Shown: positions 55,500 through 64,000 of the stretch, in pieces
Numbering within the stretch: position 1 is the first letter of the stretch
Layout: each line of letters begins with the position of its first letter
NCBI RefSeq assembly: GCF_000368145.1
Contig: NZ_KB849282.1
Coordinates: 379,791-443,790, forward strand
Length of the DNA stretch: 64,000 nucleotides
From: Acinetobacter guillouiae CIP 63.46
GTDB taxonomy: Bacteria > Pseudomonadota > Gammaproteobacteria > Pseudomonadales > Moraxellaceae
Reading direction: 5' to 3'
Position numbers and translations under genes: made by a program
The notes under the pieces: generated by a model
Seen by the model: only the letters and a program-made list of their open reading frames with translations
Databases searched by the model: none
Told to the model about the DNA's origin: nothing

Positions 55500-56471
55500 A
55501 TGGGACACAATCATAATCACCCCCATAATAGCCATAGTGATCACAACCACGCACATGTACCTGAAGCAACTACAGGAAATGAAAGAAAAATTCTGATTTC
55601 TTTCTTCATTATTTTCAGTTTTATGCTTGTTGAAGCTGCTGGGGGAATCATATCTGGTTCACTGGCACTGTTAGCTGATGCAGGCCATATGATGACGGAT
55701 GCACTTGCATTAGGATTAGCATATGCAGCGTTTCGCTTTGGCCGTCGTACTGCGGATAAATCACGTACTTTCGGCTATATGCGCTTTGAAGTGATTGCAG
55801 GTCTGATCAATTCTCTAACATTGTTTGGGATTGTTGGATGGATCGTCTATGAAGCGATTGTACGCTTTCAATCACCTCAACCCGTACTTGCAGGACCGAT
55901 GTTTATTGTCGCAATTGTTGGTATGTTGGTGAATATCTTTGTTTTATGGTACCTCACACGAGATGATACGGATCATGTAAATATCAAAGGTGCAATTCTG
56001 CACGTGATGGGTGACTTATTGGGTTCTGTTGCTGCAATTATCGCTGCAATCGTCATCTGGTACTCAGGCTGGACACCGATTGATCCGATTTTGTCTGTGC
56101 TTGTATCATTACTTGTATTGCGCAGTGCATGGTCTTTGTTTAAACAAACCATTCATATTTTATTAGAAGGTGCGCCTGCCAATGCGAATACAACAGATAT
56201 CACCACTCACTTATTAAAATCCGTTCAAGGTATTCAGAAAATTAGCCATATTCATGTATGGATGATTACTTCAGGAAGAGCAATGGCAACATTACATGTC
56301 CAACCTGAAGCAGGTGTTGATATCAAGACACTCACCGAACAAATTGAACATGAATTAAAAACCAAATTTGATATTGAACATCCAACTGTCGCGATTGATT
56401 GGCAAGGTGATAGCAGCTGTAGCCTTGAAAAACCGACAAAAATTGATCCTCATGCTGGACATAGTCATTAA
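55500..56471 (+). CDS. czcD: CDF family zinc/cadmium exporter (CzcD/ZitB type)
   Basis: The 323-residue protein has a His-rich N-terminus (HNHNHPHNSHSDHNHAH) and C-terminus (DPHAGHSH), six membrane helices, and the metal site in LLADAGHMMTDALALGLA with a second in LHVMGDLLGS (HxxxD in helix V). This pattern fits Zn2+/Cd2+/Co2+ proton antiporters. An ArsR-type operator lies in its promoter, and a convergent zinc-sensor-like ArsR gene follows. Confidence 0.93.
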   Translation: MGHNHNHPHNSHSDHNHAHVPEATTGNERKILISFFIIFSFMLVEAAGGIISGSLALLADAGHMMTDALALGLAYAAFRFGRRTADKSRTFGYMRFEVIAGLINSLTLFGIVGWIVYEAIVRFQSPQPVLAGPMFIVAIVGMLVNIFVLWYLTRDDTDHVNIKGAILHVMGDLLGSVAAIIAAIVIWYSGWTPIDPILSVLVSLLVLRSAWSLFKQTIHILLEGAPANANTTDITTHLLKSVQGIQKISHIHVWMITSGRAMATLHVQPEAGVDIKTLTEQIEHELKTKFDIEHPTVAIDWQGDSSCSLEKPTKIDPHAGHSH

Positions 56472-56582
56472 GATCAATATGGATCAAGCACAAAATGCCA
56501 CAAGGTCATTGATTGTTGCCTTGTGGCATCCACATTTTGAAATTCACTTTGCTTTTAATAATCGATTTAAAAAATAGAAAAT

Positions 56583-56903
56583 TTAACCACACTGCTCTTC
56601 TGCAATATGTTTTGCCATATCAGACAGAACATGACTGACATGCGTATCAGCGATTTCATATAAGACTTGTTTGGCCTGACGCTCACTTTTCACCAAGCGT
56701 GCTGAACGTAATAAACGTAAATGATGACTAACCAAAGATTGCGACAAATCGAGTGCTTCACAGATATCGCCAACTGGACTAGGTCCACGCATACAGAATA
56801 AAAGAATTCTGAGACGTGAGGCATCTCCTAAAAGTCGAAAAGTTTCAGCCAGAATAATAATCTCGTCTTGCGATATTTCTGTTGAGCCGTCTTTAAAAGT
56901 CAT
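56583..56903 (-). CDS. ArsR/SmtB-family metal-sensing repressor
   Basis: The 106-residue protein has a winged helix (VGDICEALDLSQSLVSHHLR, LLRSARLVKSERQAKQVLYE) and a C-terminal helix with Asp-x-His then His-x-x-Glu (ADTHVSH...KHIAEE), the alpha-5 zinc site of SmtB/CzrA proteins. It lacks the Cys pair of arsenic or cadmium alpha-3 sensors; a lone C-P-S-like segment does not form it. It converges with the exporter gene and probably binds the palindrome at 55452-55475. Confidence 0.88.
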   Translation of the reverse strand: MTFKDGSTEISQDEIIILAETFRLLGDASRLRILLFCMRGPSPVGDICEALDLSQSLVSHHLRLLRSARLVKSERQAKQVLYEIADTHVSHVLSDMAKHIAEEQCG

Positions 56904-57042
56904 ATATTAATCACAATCGTTGTTCATAATTTTTCATCATAAAAGATTCTACTCTTGTGCTTCTCATAAGGACAAGACTTAATCGCGATAAAGTATTTTT
57001 CTGGAGATACGGTTTTATCAAGCTGAAATAAAAACCAATACT

Positions 57043-57324
57043 TTATAAAGATTGGTTGAGTTGTAGCTTCAGCTTTTTTCCACAGGCAATAATGGTTTTT
57101 CGATCGGCATCAATTGCGCCATAAGCAATCGCCATTACACGCATTTGCAGGGTAATATCATAATGCGGATAAGAGGCAGAGCGATGAAATAAACGGGCAT
57201 CGATTTCCAGCATTTGCGCAAAGTGATGTAATTCCTCCAGTGTATCTGCCATCAAATGACACCATTCTTGGCCTTTAAATGGAACTTTTGCACGATCAAC
57301 ATACACGCTCATAACAAGATTCAT
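57043..57324 (-). CDS. DUF4031 family protein
   Basis: The 93-residue protein has MSVYVDRAKVPFKGQEWCHL, a conserved start in DUF4031 proteins, then LEELHHFAQMLEIDARLFHR and HYDITLQMR. Function unknown. ATG at 57324 is used because AGGG lies just before it; an in-frame ATG four codons later has no ribosome site. Confidence 0.78.
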   Translation of the reverse strand: MNLVMSVYVDRAKVPFKGQEWCHLMADTLEELHHFAQMLEIDARLFHRSASYPHYDITLQMRVMAIAYGAIDADRKTIIACGKKLKLQLNQSL

Positions 57325-57434
57325 TTTCCCTATTTCGGATTGATTATCCCATGCAATTCACCTATAAATGAATAAGGGCAACTCATATGGATAATAGATC
57401 AATAAAACTGGACTAAGTTGAGACTTTAGAAGAC

Positions 57435-58046
57435 CTAACGATTTGTATGTTCTTCCCAATTCCGCATGATTTCAGTGATTGCATCATGGAGTACTTGATG
57501 AGATACACCATCACGAGCCAAGACCGTAATCCCTTGTAGAAAACCATTAAATACCGCAGCAAAGGCTTCAACCTTGGTTTGGGCTACAAGCTCACCTGAA
57601 TCAACTGCACGTTGAATACATTGTTCGAATCCCGCTCGTGTAAGTGCACGTTGCTCAGCCAATAAGCTTTGAACATGCTGATGTTCAGGTGAACAGGTAT
57701 TTGCTGCAATTACAATAAAACATCCTTTAGGATGTGTTTTCTCTGTCTGCATTTTGGCAGAACGTCGTAAAGCCAATTCAATCGCATCACGAGGTGGTAG
57801 ATGTTGATCCCATAAGCTGAGATTGACCTGACCATATGTTGTTGAGTAACGTTCAACGACTTCCTGAAACAATTTCTCTTTTGAACCAAAAGCAGCATAA
57901 AAACTAGGAGCTGTAATCCCACCCCCAATATTTTCTTTTAATAAAGCTAATGAAGTCGATTCATAACCATACTCCCAAAACAAATGCATCGCCTGTTGAA
58001 TCGCCTCATCTCGGTCAAACGCTCGGGGACGGCCCATTTTAGCCAT
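57435..58046 (-). CDS. TetR/AcrR family regulator
   Basis: The 203-residue protein has the TetR DNA-binding region (AFDRDEAIQQAMHLFWEYGY, ITAPSFYAAFGSKEKLFQEV) and a C-terminal TetR_C domain with KGCFIVIAANTCSP, typical of regulators next to oxidoreductases. The divergent nitroreductase gene 139 bases away is its likely target. Confidence 0.9.
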   Translation of the reverse strand: MAKMGRPRAFDRDEAIQQAMHLFWEYGYESTSLALLKENIGGGITAPSFYAAFGSKEKLFQEVVERYSTTYGQVNLSLWDQHLPPRDAIELALRRSAKMQTEKTHPKGCFIVIAANTCSPEHQHVQSLLAEQRALTRAGFEQCIQRAVDSGELVAQTKVEAFAAVFNGFLQGITVLARDGVSHQVLHDAITEIMRNWEEHTNR

Positions 58047-58095
58047 TAAAAGCTCCTACTTCTATCCACTTATATACTAATCGATATAAAAGTTA

Positions 58096-58138
58096 TTGAC
58101 AACTTGAGCAACCGCACTTACATTTATATCGTTCGATA
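58096..58138 (+). promoter_or_regulatory. Nitroreductase promoter with TetR-type operator
   Basis: TTGACA (58096-58101) and TACATT (58119-58124) are 17 bases apart. The palindrome TATCGTTCGATA (58127-58138) lies just downstream of the -10, around the expected start, a place where the divergent TetR protein could block transcription. A related ATCGAT sequence occurs at 58080-58085. Confidence 0.6.
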
Positions 58139-58184
58139 CATAATTAATTAAAAAATGTTCAGCTCCCCAATGAGAGGAATCATC

Positions 58185-58802
58185 ATGACTAACGTCATTA
58201 TCAAATCTATCATGAGTCGTACAACAACTAACCTATACGACCCAAGCATCACCTTGAGCGATGAACAAATTTATGAACTGGTAAAAATCGCAACGACTGC
58301 ACCCACATCTTTTAATTTCCAGAACTGGCGTTTTATTGCAGTACGCACAGCCGAAGCCAAAGCTCGGCTACGTAAAATTGCTTGGGATCAGCCTAAAATT
58401 ACTGATGCTGCTGTGACGTTCATCATTTGTGGTCAATTAATCGATTACCGCATACTGCCAGAGCGTCTAACACCAGCCGTAGAAGCTGGTTTCATGCCAG
58501 CAGAAATGGTGTCTGTGCTGGAAAATGCTTCACGTGGTCTATATTTTGAGCAACCGCAGCGTCAACGTGATGAGGCCATACGTACTGGGAGTATTGGTGC
58601 AACAACACTTATTTATGCAGCTCATGCACTGGGCCTAGGCTCAACACCCATGATCGGTTTCGATGCTCATGCTGTGACCAAAGAATTTTCCTTATCTGAT
58701 AACGAAATCCCTGTTCTACTTCTTTCTGTAGGTAAAGCCCTCCCTGAAAACTGGCCACAAAAACCACGTCGCCCAGTTAACGAAGTACTGGATTTTATTT
58801 AA
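58185..58802 (+). CDS. Nitroreductase family protein
   Basis: The 205-residue protein has the FMN-binding pattern of the family: MSRTTTNLYDPSITLS at the start, APTSFNFQNWRFIAV, and GSIGATTLIYAAHALGLGST with GFDAHAV. Such enzymes reduce nitro groups, quinones or enals with NAD(P)H. I chose ATG 58185 with AGAGGA upstream; the frame is open 10 codons further. It is divergent from a TetR gene with an operator in between, so it is probably inducible. Confidence 0.88.
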   Translation: MTNVIIKSIMSRTTTNLYDPSITLSDEQIYELVKIATTAPTSFNFQNWRFIAVRTAEAKARLRKIAWDQPKITDAAVTFIICGQLIDYRILPERLTPAVEAGFMPAEMVSVLENASRGLYFEQPQRQRDEAIRTGSIGATTLIYAAHALGLGSTPMIGFDAHAVTKEFSLSDNEIPVLLLSVGKALPENWPQKPRRPVNEVLDFI

Positions 58803-59128
58803 TCAAATAGGTGAGAAACGATTATTACCATGATGTATGTATTGCGTATTTAAATTAGTAATCTTGGTCGTCGTCCGTCGCTATACCTCGAGGTGAAATA
58901 ATAAGTCTAATGAGCGACAACGTGGATTGAAGCCCACTTCTAGAATCTAGAGCCATAAGATGATTTTGGTTGGTCATAGCAGGAGGTTCTGCGAAATAGA
59001 TCTTTCTTGGAAAGCACTAGTCACACTTCCTGAAGCCAATATAATCAGCTAAGATTATCCCATGAAATTCATACATGATTGAATACAAATTCAAGGTATA
59101 GCAAAGCGTCATTTGATGACAAAATATA
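58803..59128. other. Intergenic region, no gene seen
   Basis: This 326-base stretch is more GC-rich in its middle (GTCGTCGTCCGTCGC near 58868) than the surroundings, which suggests a decayed insertion. I could not identify a frame, inverted termini or RNA gene in it. Confidence 0.45.
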
Positions 59129-59647
59129 ATGAAAATTTATCCAGCCACACCAATCCATCTCAAGCAACTCAATCAGCTTGCCTGCACCACATATCGCCAA
59201 CATTTTGCTGATCTTTGGTCAGAACAAGGCCTACAAAATTTTCTCAATCAAAATTTTAGTTTAGAAAATTTGTCCGAATCTCTACGAGATCCTGATCAAG
59301 TTTGGCTATTGCTTGAAAATGAACAAGCGCAAATTATTGGATATGCCAAGTTAAATCTCAACCAATATGAACCACATTTAGATATTACTGGTGCAGAATT
59401 ACAGAAAATTTATTTACTTGAAAATTCTGTTGGAAAAAATTTTGCATCTACGCTCATGCAAAATGCGATTGATATTGCACGTGAACATCAACAAGCTTCT
59501 GTCTTTTTAGAAGTATTGAAAACCAATATACGTGCAAAAAAATTCTATCAAAATTTTGCTTTTACAGAAAAATTAAGCATCGACTTTAAAACCGATTTAT
59601 ATGATATTGGTATGGATTTAATGCAACTCGAATTAACCTCAAGATGA
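59129..59647 (+). CDS. GNAT family N-acetyltransferase
   Basis: The 172-residue protein has the GNAT fold: IYPATPIHLKQLNQLA at the start, IIGYAKLNL (beta 4), ELQKIYLLENSVGKNFASTL where the acetyl-CoA loop lies (V-G-K-N-F), and VFLEVLKTNIRAKKFYQNFAF. The substrate is unknown. It overlaps the next gene by 4 bases. Confidence 0.88.
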   Translation: MKIYPATPIHLKQLNQLACTTYRQHFADLWSEQGLQNFLNQNFSLENLSESLRDPDQVWLLLENEQAQIIGYAKLNLNQYEPHLDITGAELQKIYLLENSVGKNFASTLMQNAIDIAREHQQASVFLEVLKTNIRAKKFYQNFAFTEKLSIDFKTDLYDIGMDLMQLELTSR

Positions 59648-60117
59648 TGAAAAAATATCTGATTAGTGCATGTCTTGTAGGTGAAAATGTTCGCTACGAT
59701 GCCAAGAACTGCCTACAACACAAGCTTAAACAACTGCTAGACAAGCAACAAGCCGTGGTGATTTGCCCTGAAGTTGCAGGTGGCTTAAGCACACCTCGAC
59801 AGCCCGCTGAAATCGTAGGTGGTGATGGTTATCAAGTTTTAAAAGGACAAGCCAAAGTAAAAGATGCCAATGGTGATGATGTTTCAGCTGAATTTATTTT
59901 GGGTGCAGAAAAAACCCTAAAACTTGCCCAATACCATCAAGTTACACATATTATTTTAAAAGCCAACAGTCCTTCTTGTGGTTCACAGATGATTTATGAT
60001 GGATCATTTTCAGGGCATAAAATATCAGGCAAAGGGGTTACAGCAGCCCTACTTGAACAACATGGCTTTAGTGTACTCACTGAAGATGAGTTTTTAAAAC
60101 AGTTAGCGCATGAATAA
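59644..60117 (+). CDS. DUF523 family protein
   Basis: The 157-residue protein has the DUF523 core: ISACLVGENVRYDAKN, CPEVAGGLSTPRQPAEIVGG, and LKANSPSCGSQMIYDGSFSG with Cys residues in each. The conserved cysteines suggest metal or thiol chemistry, but no activity is established here. It is translationally coupled to the GNAT gene. Confidence 0.88.
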   Translation: MMKKYLISACLVGENVRYDAKNCLQHKLKQLLDKQQAVVICPEVAGGLSTPRQPAEIVGGDGYQVLKGQAKVKDANGDDVSAEFILGAEKTLKLAQYHQVTHIILKANSPSCGSQMIYDGSFSGHKISGKGVTAALLEQHGFSVLTEDEFLKQLAHE

Positions 60118-60131
60118 GCACTATAAATAAA

Positions 60132-60151
60132 AAGAGAGCCAAGGCTCTCTA
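60132..60151. terminator. Short hairpin behind DUF523
   Basis: AGAGAGCC and GGCTCTCT form an 8-bp stem over a 2-base loop. A-run on the left would serve as a T-run for reverse-strand transcription; forward termination is weaker. Confidence 0.55.
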
Positions 60152-60179
60152 AATGAAAGGTAAATTTTAAAATAGTATT

Positions 60180-60447
60180 AGGGTCTGTTGACAATTCGTC
60201 TATGTTTGCGACTACGTGTGTTTTTTAGGCGATACTAGGCGCGAAATACGAAATTTAGTTATTCTAAATGAGTGGTTCGTAACGACGTAGCGGCAAAAAA
60301 CACGCTAGTCCCGAAGGGTTGTGGCTAAAATTATCTCAGCCTTCGTTATGAAACTCGAAAATAGTCTCGCTATTCTCTTCGTTTCATGCCTTGCCTGCTC
60401 AATTTTAACCTACAACGCAAGCCATTTATGAAATGTCTACAGACCCT
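60180..60447. mobile_element. MITE-like element of 268 bp
   Basis: The ends AGGGTCTGTTGACA and TGTCTACAGACCCT are near-perfect inverted repeats, and the element is flanked by ATT on both sides (60177-60179 and 60448-60450), as a 3-base target duplication would be. The inside has no frame of useful length. It looks like a non-autonomous element mobilised by a transposase elsewhere. Its right end supplies the stop codon of the gene beside it. Confidence 0.7.
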
Positions 60448-61399
60448 ATTGTTTATTTTCAGCCATTTTATCTGCTTTCGCTGCCCAATACGTGGCTAAA
60501 ACAGGCCCAGAAATATTATGCCATAAACTAAAAATAGCACTTGGCACTGCGGTTATTGGAGATGCAGCAAAATGTATTGCCGCTAAGGTCACACCTAAAC
60601 CAGAATTTTGCATCCCCACTTCAATCGCAACAGCTTTAGAATCAGGATAAGATAAGTTGAATAGACGACTTGCCCAATAGCCTAATAAAAAGCCTAAACC
60701 ATTATGTAAAATCACCACACCCAAAATCAGTAGGCCCGATTGTAAAATTGAAGCCTTACTGGCTGCAATAATTGCTGCCACGATCACCACAATGGCGACT
60801 ACAGATATTAGAGGCATCACTTGAATATATTGCTCGGTCTTTTGTTTAAATAGACTTCTTAAAATCACGCCCAAAATAATTGGAAAAATCACCACTTTAA
60901 GAATATCGATAAACATTGAACCCGCATCAATCGGAATCCACTGGCTGGCTAACACATAGAATATTGCAGGTGTCAAAATAGGCGCTAAAAACGTTGAAAC
61001 GGATGTACATGTGACGGATAAAGCAGTATTTCCTTTGGCCATATAGGTGATGACATTGGATGCTGTCCCTCCGGGGCAACAGCCGACAAGGATTACTCCT
61101 ACCGCAATTTCGGGTGGTAAATTAAAAACTTTACAAAGAAAGAATGCCACACTGGGCATCACCACAAAATGTGCAACGACACCGATCACAACCGCTTTGG
61201 GATTTGACAAGACATTCTTAAATTCGTCCACGGTCATGGTCATACCCATTCCCAGCATGATAATCCCTAAAACCCATGGAATATATGCTTTCATCCAGAC
61301 AAATGCTGCTGGAAAACATAAGGCAATAAAGGCAAACACCACAACCCATAGGGCAAAAGTTTTTTGTACAAACTGACTAAAACGTAAAATTGCTGACAT
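60446..61399 (-). CDS. Bile acid:sodium symporter family protein
   Basis: The 317-residue protein has about nine or ten membrane helices and BASS family signatures: GIIMLGMGMTMTVDEFKNVL, VGVILVGCCPGGTASNVITY, and AIEVGMQNSGLGVTLAAIHF. Bacterial members transport organic anions, pantoate-like acids or others with Na+. The stop codon (TAG) is formed by the end of the adjacent 268-bp element, so the original C-terminus may have been different or a little longer. The transport core appears intact. Confidence 0.9.
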   Translation of the reverse strand: MSAILRFSQFVQKTFALWVVVFAFIALCFPAAFVWMKAYIPWVLGIIMLGMGMTMTVDEFKNVLSNPKAVVIGVVAHFVVMPSVAFFLCKVFNLPPEIAVGVILVGCCPGGTASNVITYMAKGNTALSVTCTSVSTFLAPILTPAIFYVLASQWIPIDAGSMFIDILKVVIFPIILGVILRSLFKQKTEQYIQVMPLISVVAIVVIVAAIIAASKASILQSGLLILGVVILHNGLGFLLGYWASRLFNLSYPDSKAVAIEVGMQNSGLGVTLAAIHFAASPITAVPSAIFSLWHNISGPVLATYWAAKADKMAENKQ

Positions 61400-61492
61400 T
61401 GTCCTTACCCAAGCAGATTGAGGATTTCGGCTTATCTTAAAACAAGATGTTCTAAAGCAGTAATATTTCTCAAATGATGCAAGTCTTGATGC

Positions 61493-62128
61493 TTATGCTG
61501 CGTTGAAAATCTCTTTTGAGATCACGCGTTTTACACCGACAGCCAGCATTTCCTGCCATGCGTGTTGTAAAGAACCATGTAAATCAATTGCTTTGGTCGC
61601 GTCCGAAATAACAAAGGCTTTAAAACCTAACTTAGCGGCATCCATGGCCGTCCATGCGACGCAGAAGTCTGTTGCAATCCCGACAATATACACCGTATCT
61701 ATACCACGCTCTTTAAGATAGCCCGCCAAGCCTGTAGTGGTTTTATGATCAGCTTCCATAAAGGCTGAATAGCTGTCAATTTGAGAACGAAAGCCTTTAC
61801 GAATAATCAGTTGTGCGGTTGGTATGTTTAGATCAGGATGGAATTCAGCATCTTGCGTCCCTTGTACGCAGTGTGATGGCCACAATACTTGCGGGCCGTA
61901 ATCTAAGCTGATCAGGTCATAAGCTTTACGGTTGGGATGATTCTCAACAAATGAAATATGGTTTTCAGGGTGCCAATCTTGAGTCAATACAATATTGTCA
62001 AAATGTAGTGCCAATTGATTGATGGTTGGAATAATTTGCTCAGCATGGGCAACTTCTAAATTTCCCCCCGAAGTGAAACCATTTTGTACATCAACAACGA
62101 TCAAGGCGCTACGCTCAGATTGCAACAT
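61493..62128 (-). CDS. pncA: Nicotinamidase
   Basis: PncA converts nicotinamide to nicotinate for NAD recycling. The 211-residue protein has the isochorismatase-fold triad D13, K111 and C156 (VVDVQNGF, RKGFRSQ, ATDFCVAWT) and the metal ligands D51, H53 and H86 (DWHPENH, WPSHCVQGT). Together with pncB at 31626 it completes the Preiss-Handler salvage route within the window. Confidence 0.95.
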   Translation of the reverse strand: MLQSERSALIVVDVQNGFTSGGNLEVAHAEQIIPTINQLALHFDNIVLTQDWHPENHISFVENHPNRKAYDLISLDYGPQVLWPSHCVQGTQDAEFHPDLNIPTAQLIIRKGFRSQIDSYSAFMEADHKTTTGLAGYLKERGIDTVYIVGIATDFCVAWTAMDAAKLGFKAFVISDATKAIDLHGSLQHAWQEMLAVGVKRVISKEIFNAA

Positions 62129-62612
62129 TTCCCTACCCTTATATTGGCCAAATGACTATTATTTTAATCGTAAAAATTTAAATACTCGATGACTCAACAT
62201 ACAATAAAAAAGCCTACATTTGCGAGCATCTTATCAAAATCAATCGTGAAATCATCTAGAACGGTTCGCTAGATTCTAAACAGCGAGACTCAGCCGCCCA
62301 ATAGAAAATTGTTTTCTAGCGAGGATAGATTTTACCCTGCATTTGGATTAAAACTGCATGCCGGTCATGTTTGATAAAAAAATGAAAATTAAAAAAATTG
62401 CTTGGAAATGTGAGTGATTTGTTGCTTTTGTTAAAGAATTTCCAAGCTTTGACTAAAGCATATTGTTCTGACACGCTGAATCAGTCATAATTTGCATAAG
62501 CATTAGGCAATCTTTAAGATGATTGTTTCACGCTCAAATCAAAATACTGCAACCATCCCAATCCTTGTTTACTCAAACGCATGTGGATGGAAAAATAGGA
62601 TATTTTTTTAAA
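62129..62612. other. Intergenic region before dapA
   Basis: This 484-base stretch carries the pncA and dapA leader regions. I see AT-rich sequence without a clear repeat or RNA gene. The frame of dapA is open up to 62523 but the extra 30 codons lack family resemblance. Confidence 0.55.
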
Positions 62613-63509
62613 ATGACTCAGCAAGCACAGACCATTCAAGGCTCAATTGTCGCAATCGTCACCCCTATGTTTGAAGATGGCAGCGTAGATTGGAAGGGTC
62701 TCGAGAAGCTCGTTGAGTGGCACATAGAACAAGGCACTAATAGTATTGTTGCTGTCGGTACAACTGGCGAAGCATCTACTCTTAGCATGGCAGAACACAC
62801 AGAAGTAATTAAAGAAATTATCCGTGTTGCCAATAAACGTATTCCAATTATTGCCGGTACTGGTGCAAACTCGACACACGAAGCGATTGAACTCACCAAA
62901 GAAGCCAAACAACTCGGCGCAGATGCCGCACTTTTAGTTACCCCTTATTATAACAAACCAACGCAAGAAGGTTTATTCCAACACTATAAGGCAGTTGCTG
63001 AAGCTGTTGATTTACCTATCATTCTTTACAACGTACCTGGTCGTACTGGTGTAGATCTGCACAACGACACCGCGATTCGTTTAGCAGATATTCCTCAAAT
63101 CGTAGGAATTAAAGATGCGACTGGCGATGTTCCTCGTGGTAAAGAGCTGATTGATGGTTTAAAAGGCAAAAACATGGTGGTGTATTCAGGTGATGATGCG
63201 ACTGCGAGTGAATTGATTCAGTTAGGCGCCCACGGCAATATTTCAGTGACAGCAAATATTGCACCAAAAATCATGAGCGAACTTTGTGCCGCTGCAATTG
63301 CAGGTGATGCTGCAACAGCAAAAAGCAAAGATGACCAAGTTGCAAAATTAAACAATATTCTATTTTGCGAATCGAACCCAATTCCAGTGAAATGGGCACT
63401 TCATGAAATGGAATTAATTGGTACTGGTATTCGCTTACCATTAACTCCCCTAGCAGAACAATACCGTGCACCACTGCGTGAAGAACTCAAAGCAGTGGGT
63501 CTCATTTAA
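62613..63509 (+). CDS. dapA: 4-hydroxy-tetrahydrodipicolinate synthase
   Basis: DapA condenses pyruvate with aspartate semialdehyde in lysine and peptidoglycan synthesis. The 298-residue protein has IQGSIVAIVTPMFEDG, GTTGEASTLS, the Tyr of TPYYNKPTQEGLFQHY, and the Schiff-base lysine in IVGIKDATGDVPR, plus NVPGRTGVDL. The ATG at 62613 gives the family length. bamC follows after 16 bases, the conserved dapA-bamC order. Confidence 0.96.
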   Translation: MTQQAQTIQGSIVAIVTPMFEDGSVDWKGLEKLVEWHIEQGTNSIVAVGTTGEASTLSMAEHTEVIKEIIRVANKRIPIIAGTGANSTHEAIELTKEAKQLGADAALLVTPYYNKPTQEGLFQHYKAVAEAVDLPIILYNVPGRTGVDLHNDTAIRLADIPQIVGIKDATGDVPRGKELIDGLKGKNMVVYSGDDATASELIQLGAHGNISVTANIAPKIMSELCAAAIAGDAATAKSKDDQVAKLNNILFCESNPIPVKWALHEMELIGTGIRLPLTPLAEQYRAPLREELKAVGLI

Positions 63510-63525
63510 TAAGAGCTTAGTATTA

Positions 63526-64000
63526 TGCAATTACGTTTAGGTTTAACTCTTGCCATTTCAGCTTTAAGCTTGGCGGGTTGTAGTTCCCTTGGAATCAGTA
63601 ATGGTTCTTTAGATTATAAAAACACGACCACTGTAGAGCCACTTAGCTACCCTGAAGGTTCAACAGTTAGACCTGCAACGCCAATGTATCCAGCTCCTAT
63701 TGTTGACCCTCTTGCACTTCAGCATGCACCAAAATTTGAAAATAAACGAGGCAACCGTTACGAGGTTCCTCGTCCAGATGTTGCTCAAATCAGTGCACCT
63801 GCTGATGAAGTTTCTGCATCAACTGAAAGTGTTGGTCGTCCTCAAATTTTAACTGATGGAAATGGCAATCCACTGATCAAAATTGATGGAAATTCTGCTA
63901 CAATTTGGCAGTACGCACTTGCGACCCTCAGTAGCTTAAATCATAAGGTTATCGGCCAAAGCAAAAATGCCAATGAGGCAACTGTAAAAATCGATAATTC
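63526..64000 (+). CDS. bamC: Outer membrane assembly lipoprotein BamC, 3' end outside window
   Basis: The frame begins with a lipoprotein signal (LAISALSLAGC, Cys at about residue 19) and an unstructured stretch with YEVPRPDVAQISAPADE, in the position of the BamC segment that lies along BamD. It then enters the first helix-grip domain (IWQYALATLSSLNHKVIG). It is cut by the window edge after 158 codons. Position behind dapA supports the call. Confidence 0.88.

Noticed and set aside
58803-59128. Decayed insertion sequence
   Set aside because: The composition shift is suggestive but I could not find terminal repeats or a transposase fragment.
1-64000. CRISPR arrays, tRNA and rRNA genes
   Set aside because: No regularly spaced direct repeats were seen, and no stretch with rRNA sequence or a tRNA cloverleaf could be supported by eye.

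Overview
The window looks like an Acinetobacter chromosome. The AT-leaning codon use, the yqiA-parE pair, serB divergent from an Smp-like membrane gene, ribBA-ribH-nusB-thiL-pgpA, glmU-glmS and dapA-bamC all fit a gammaproteobacterium of the Moraxellaceae. I cannot name the species from sequence alone. No rRNA, tRNA, CRISPR array or complete insertion sequence was seen. Layout: 1-16.1 kb is mostly core: a urea-transporter binding protein running off the left edge, parE/yqiA, an alpha/beta hydrolase, dsbB/gshA, several conserved small proteins, and a nitrilase with a divergent AraC-type regulator. 16.2-21.4 kb is an AT-rich accessory block. It holds a four-gene type VI secretion cargo cassette (VgrG-tail orphan, putative effector, two related surface or lipoprotein candidates for immunity), a possible Ntn-hydrolase, an unrecognised protein with an ArdC-like motif, and a retron: a short reverse transcriptase with NAxxH, YADD and VITG motifs, preceded by a foldable 122-base candidate msr-msd. 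21.6-44.8 kb is core again: aminotransferase, MATE pump, SDR/TetR, phoB-phoR with Pho boxes, a DEDDh exonuclease, psd-rhodanese, pncB, dtd, serB, riboflavin and thiamine-phosphate genes, glmU-glmS. 44.8-55.4 kb, directly behind glmS, is a defence island. It carries dndB-dndC-dndD-dndE for DNA phosphorothioation, then a four-helix membrane protein and a second DGQHR-domain protein in the same operon. Facing them is a GHKL (MORC-like) ATPase plus Rossmann-fold protein operon, with a broken XRE regulator upstream. No dndF, dndG or dndH is present, so the usual restriction half is missing and the flanking unknown genes are the natural candidates for it. 55.5-64 kb returns to housekeeping and stress genes: a CDF zinc exporter with an ArsR-type sensor and a clear operator, TetR/nitroreductase, GNAT, DUF523, a 268-bp MITE-like element that supplies the stop codon of a bile-acid-symporter-family gene, pncA, dapA and the start of bamC. 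The three observations most worth following are the retron, the Dnd island with its unassigned partners, and the orphan type VI cassette. Start sites were re-chosen where an internal ATG with a good Shine-Dalgarno sequence was clearly better than the longest frame.
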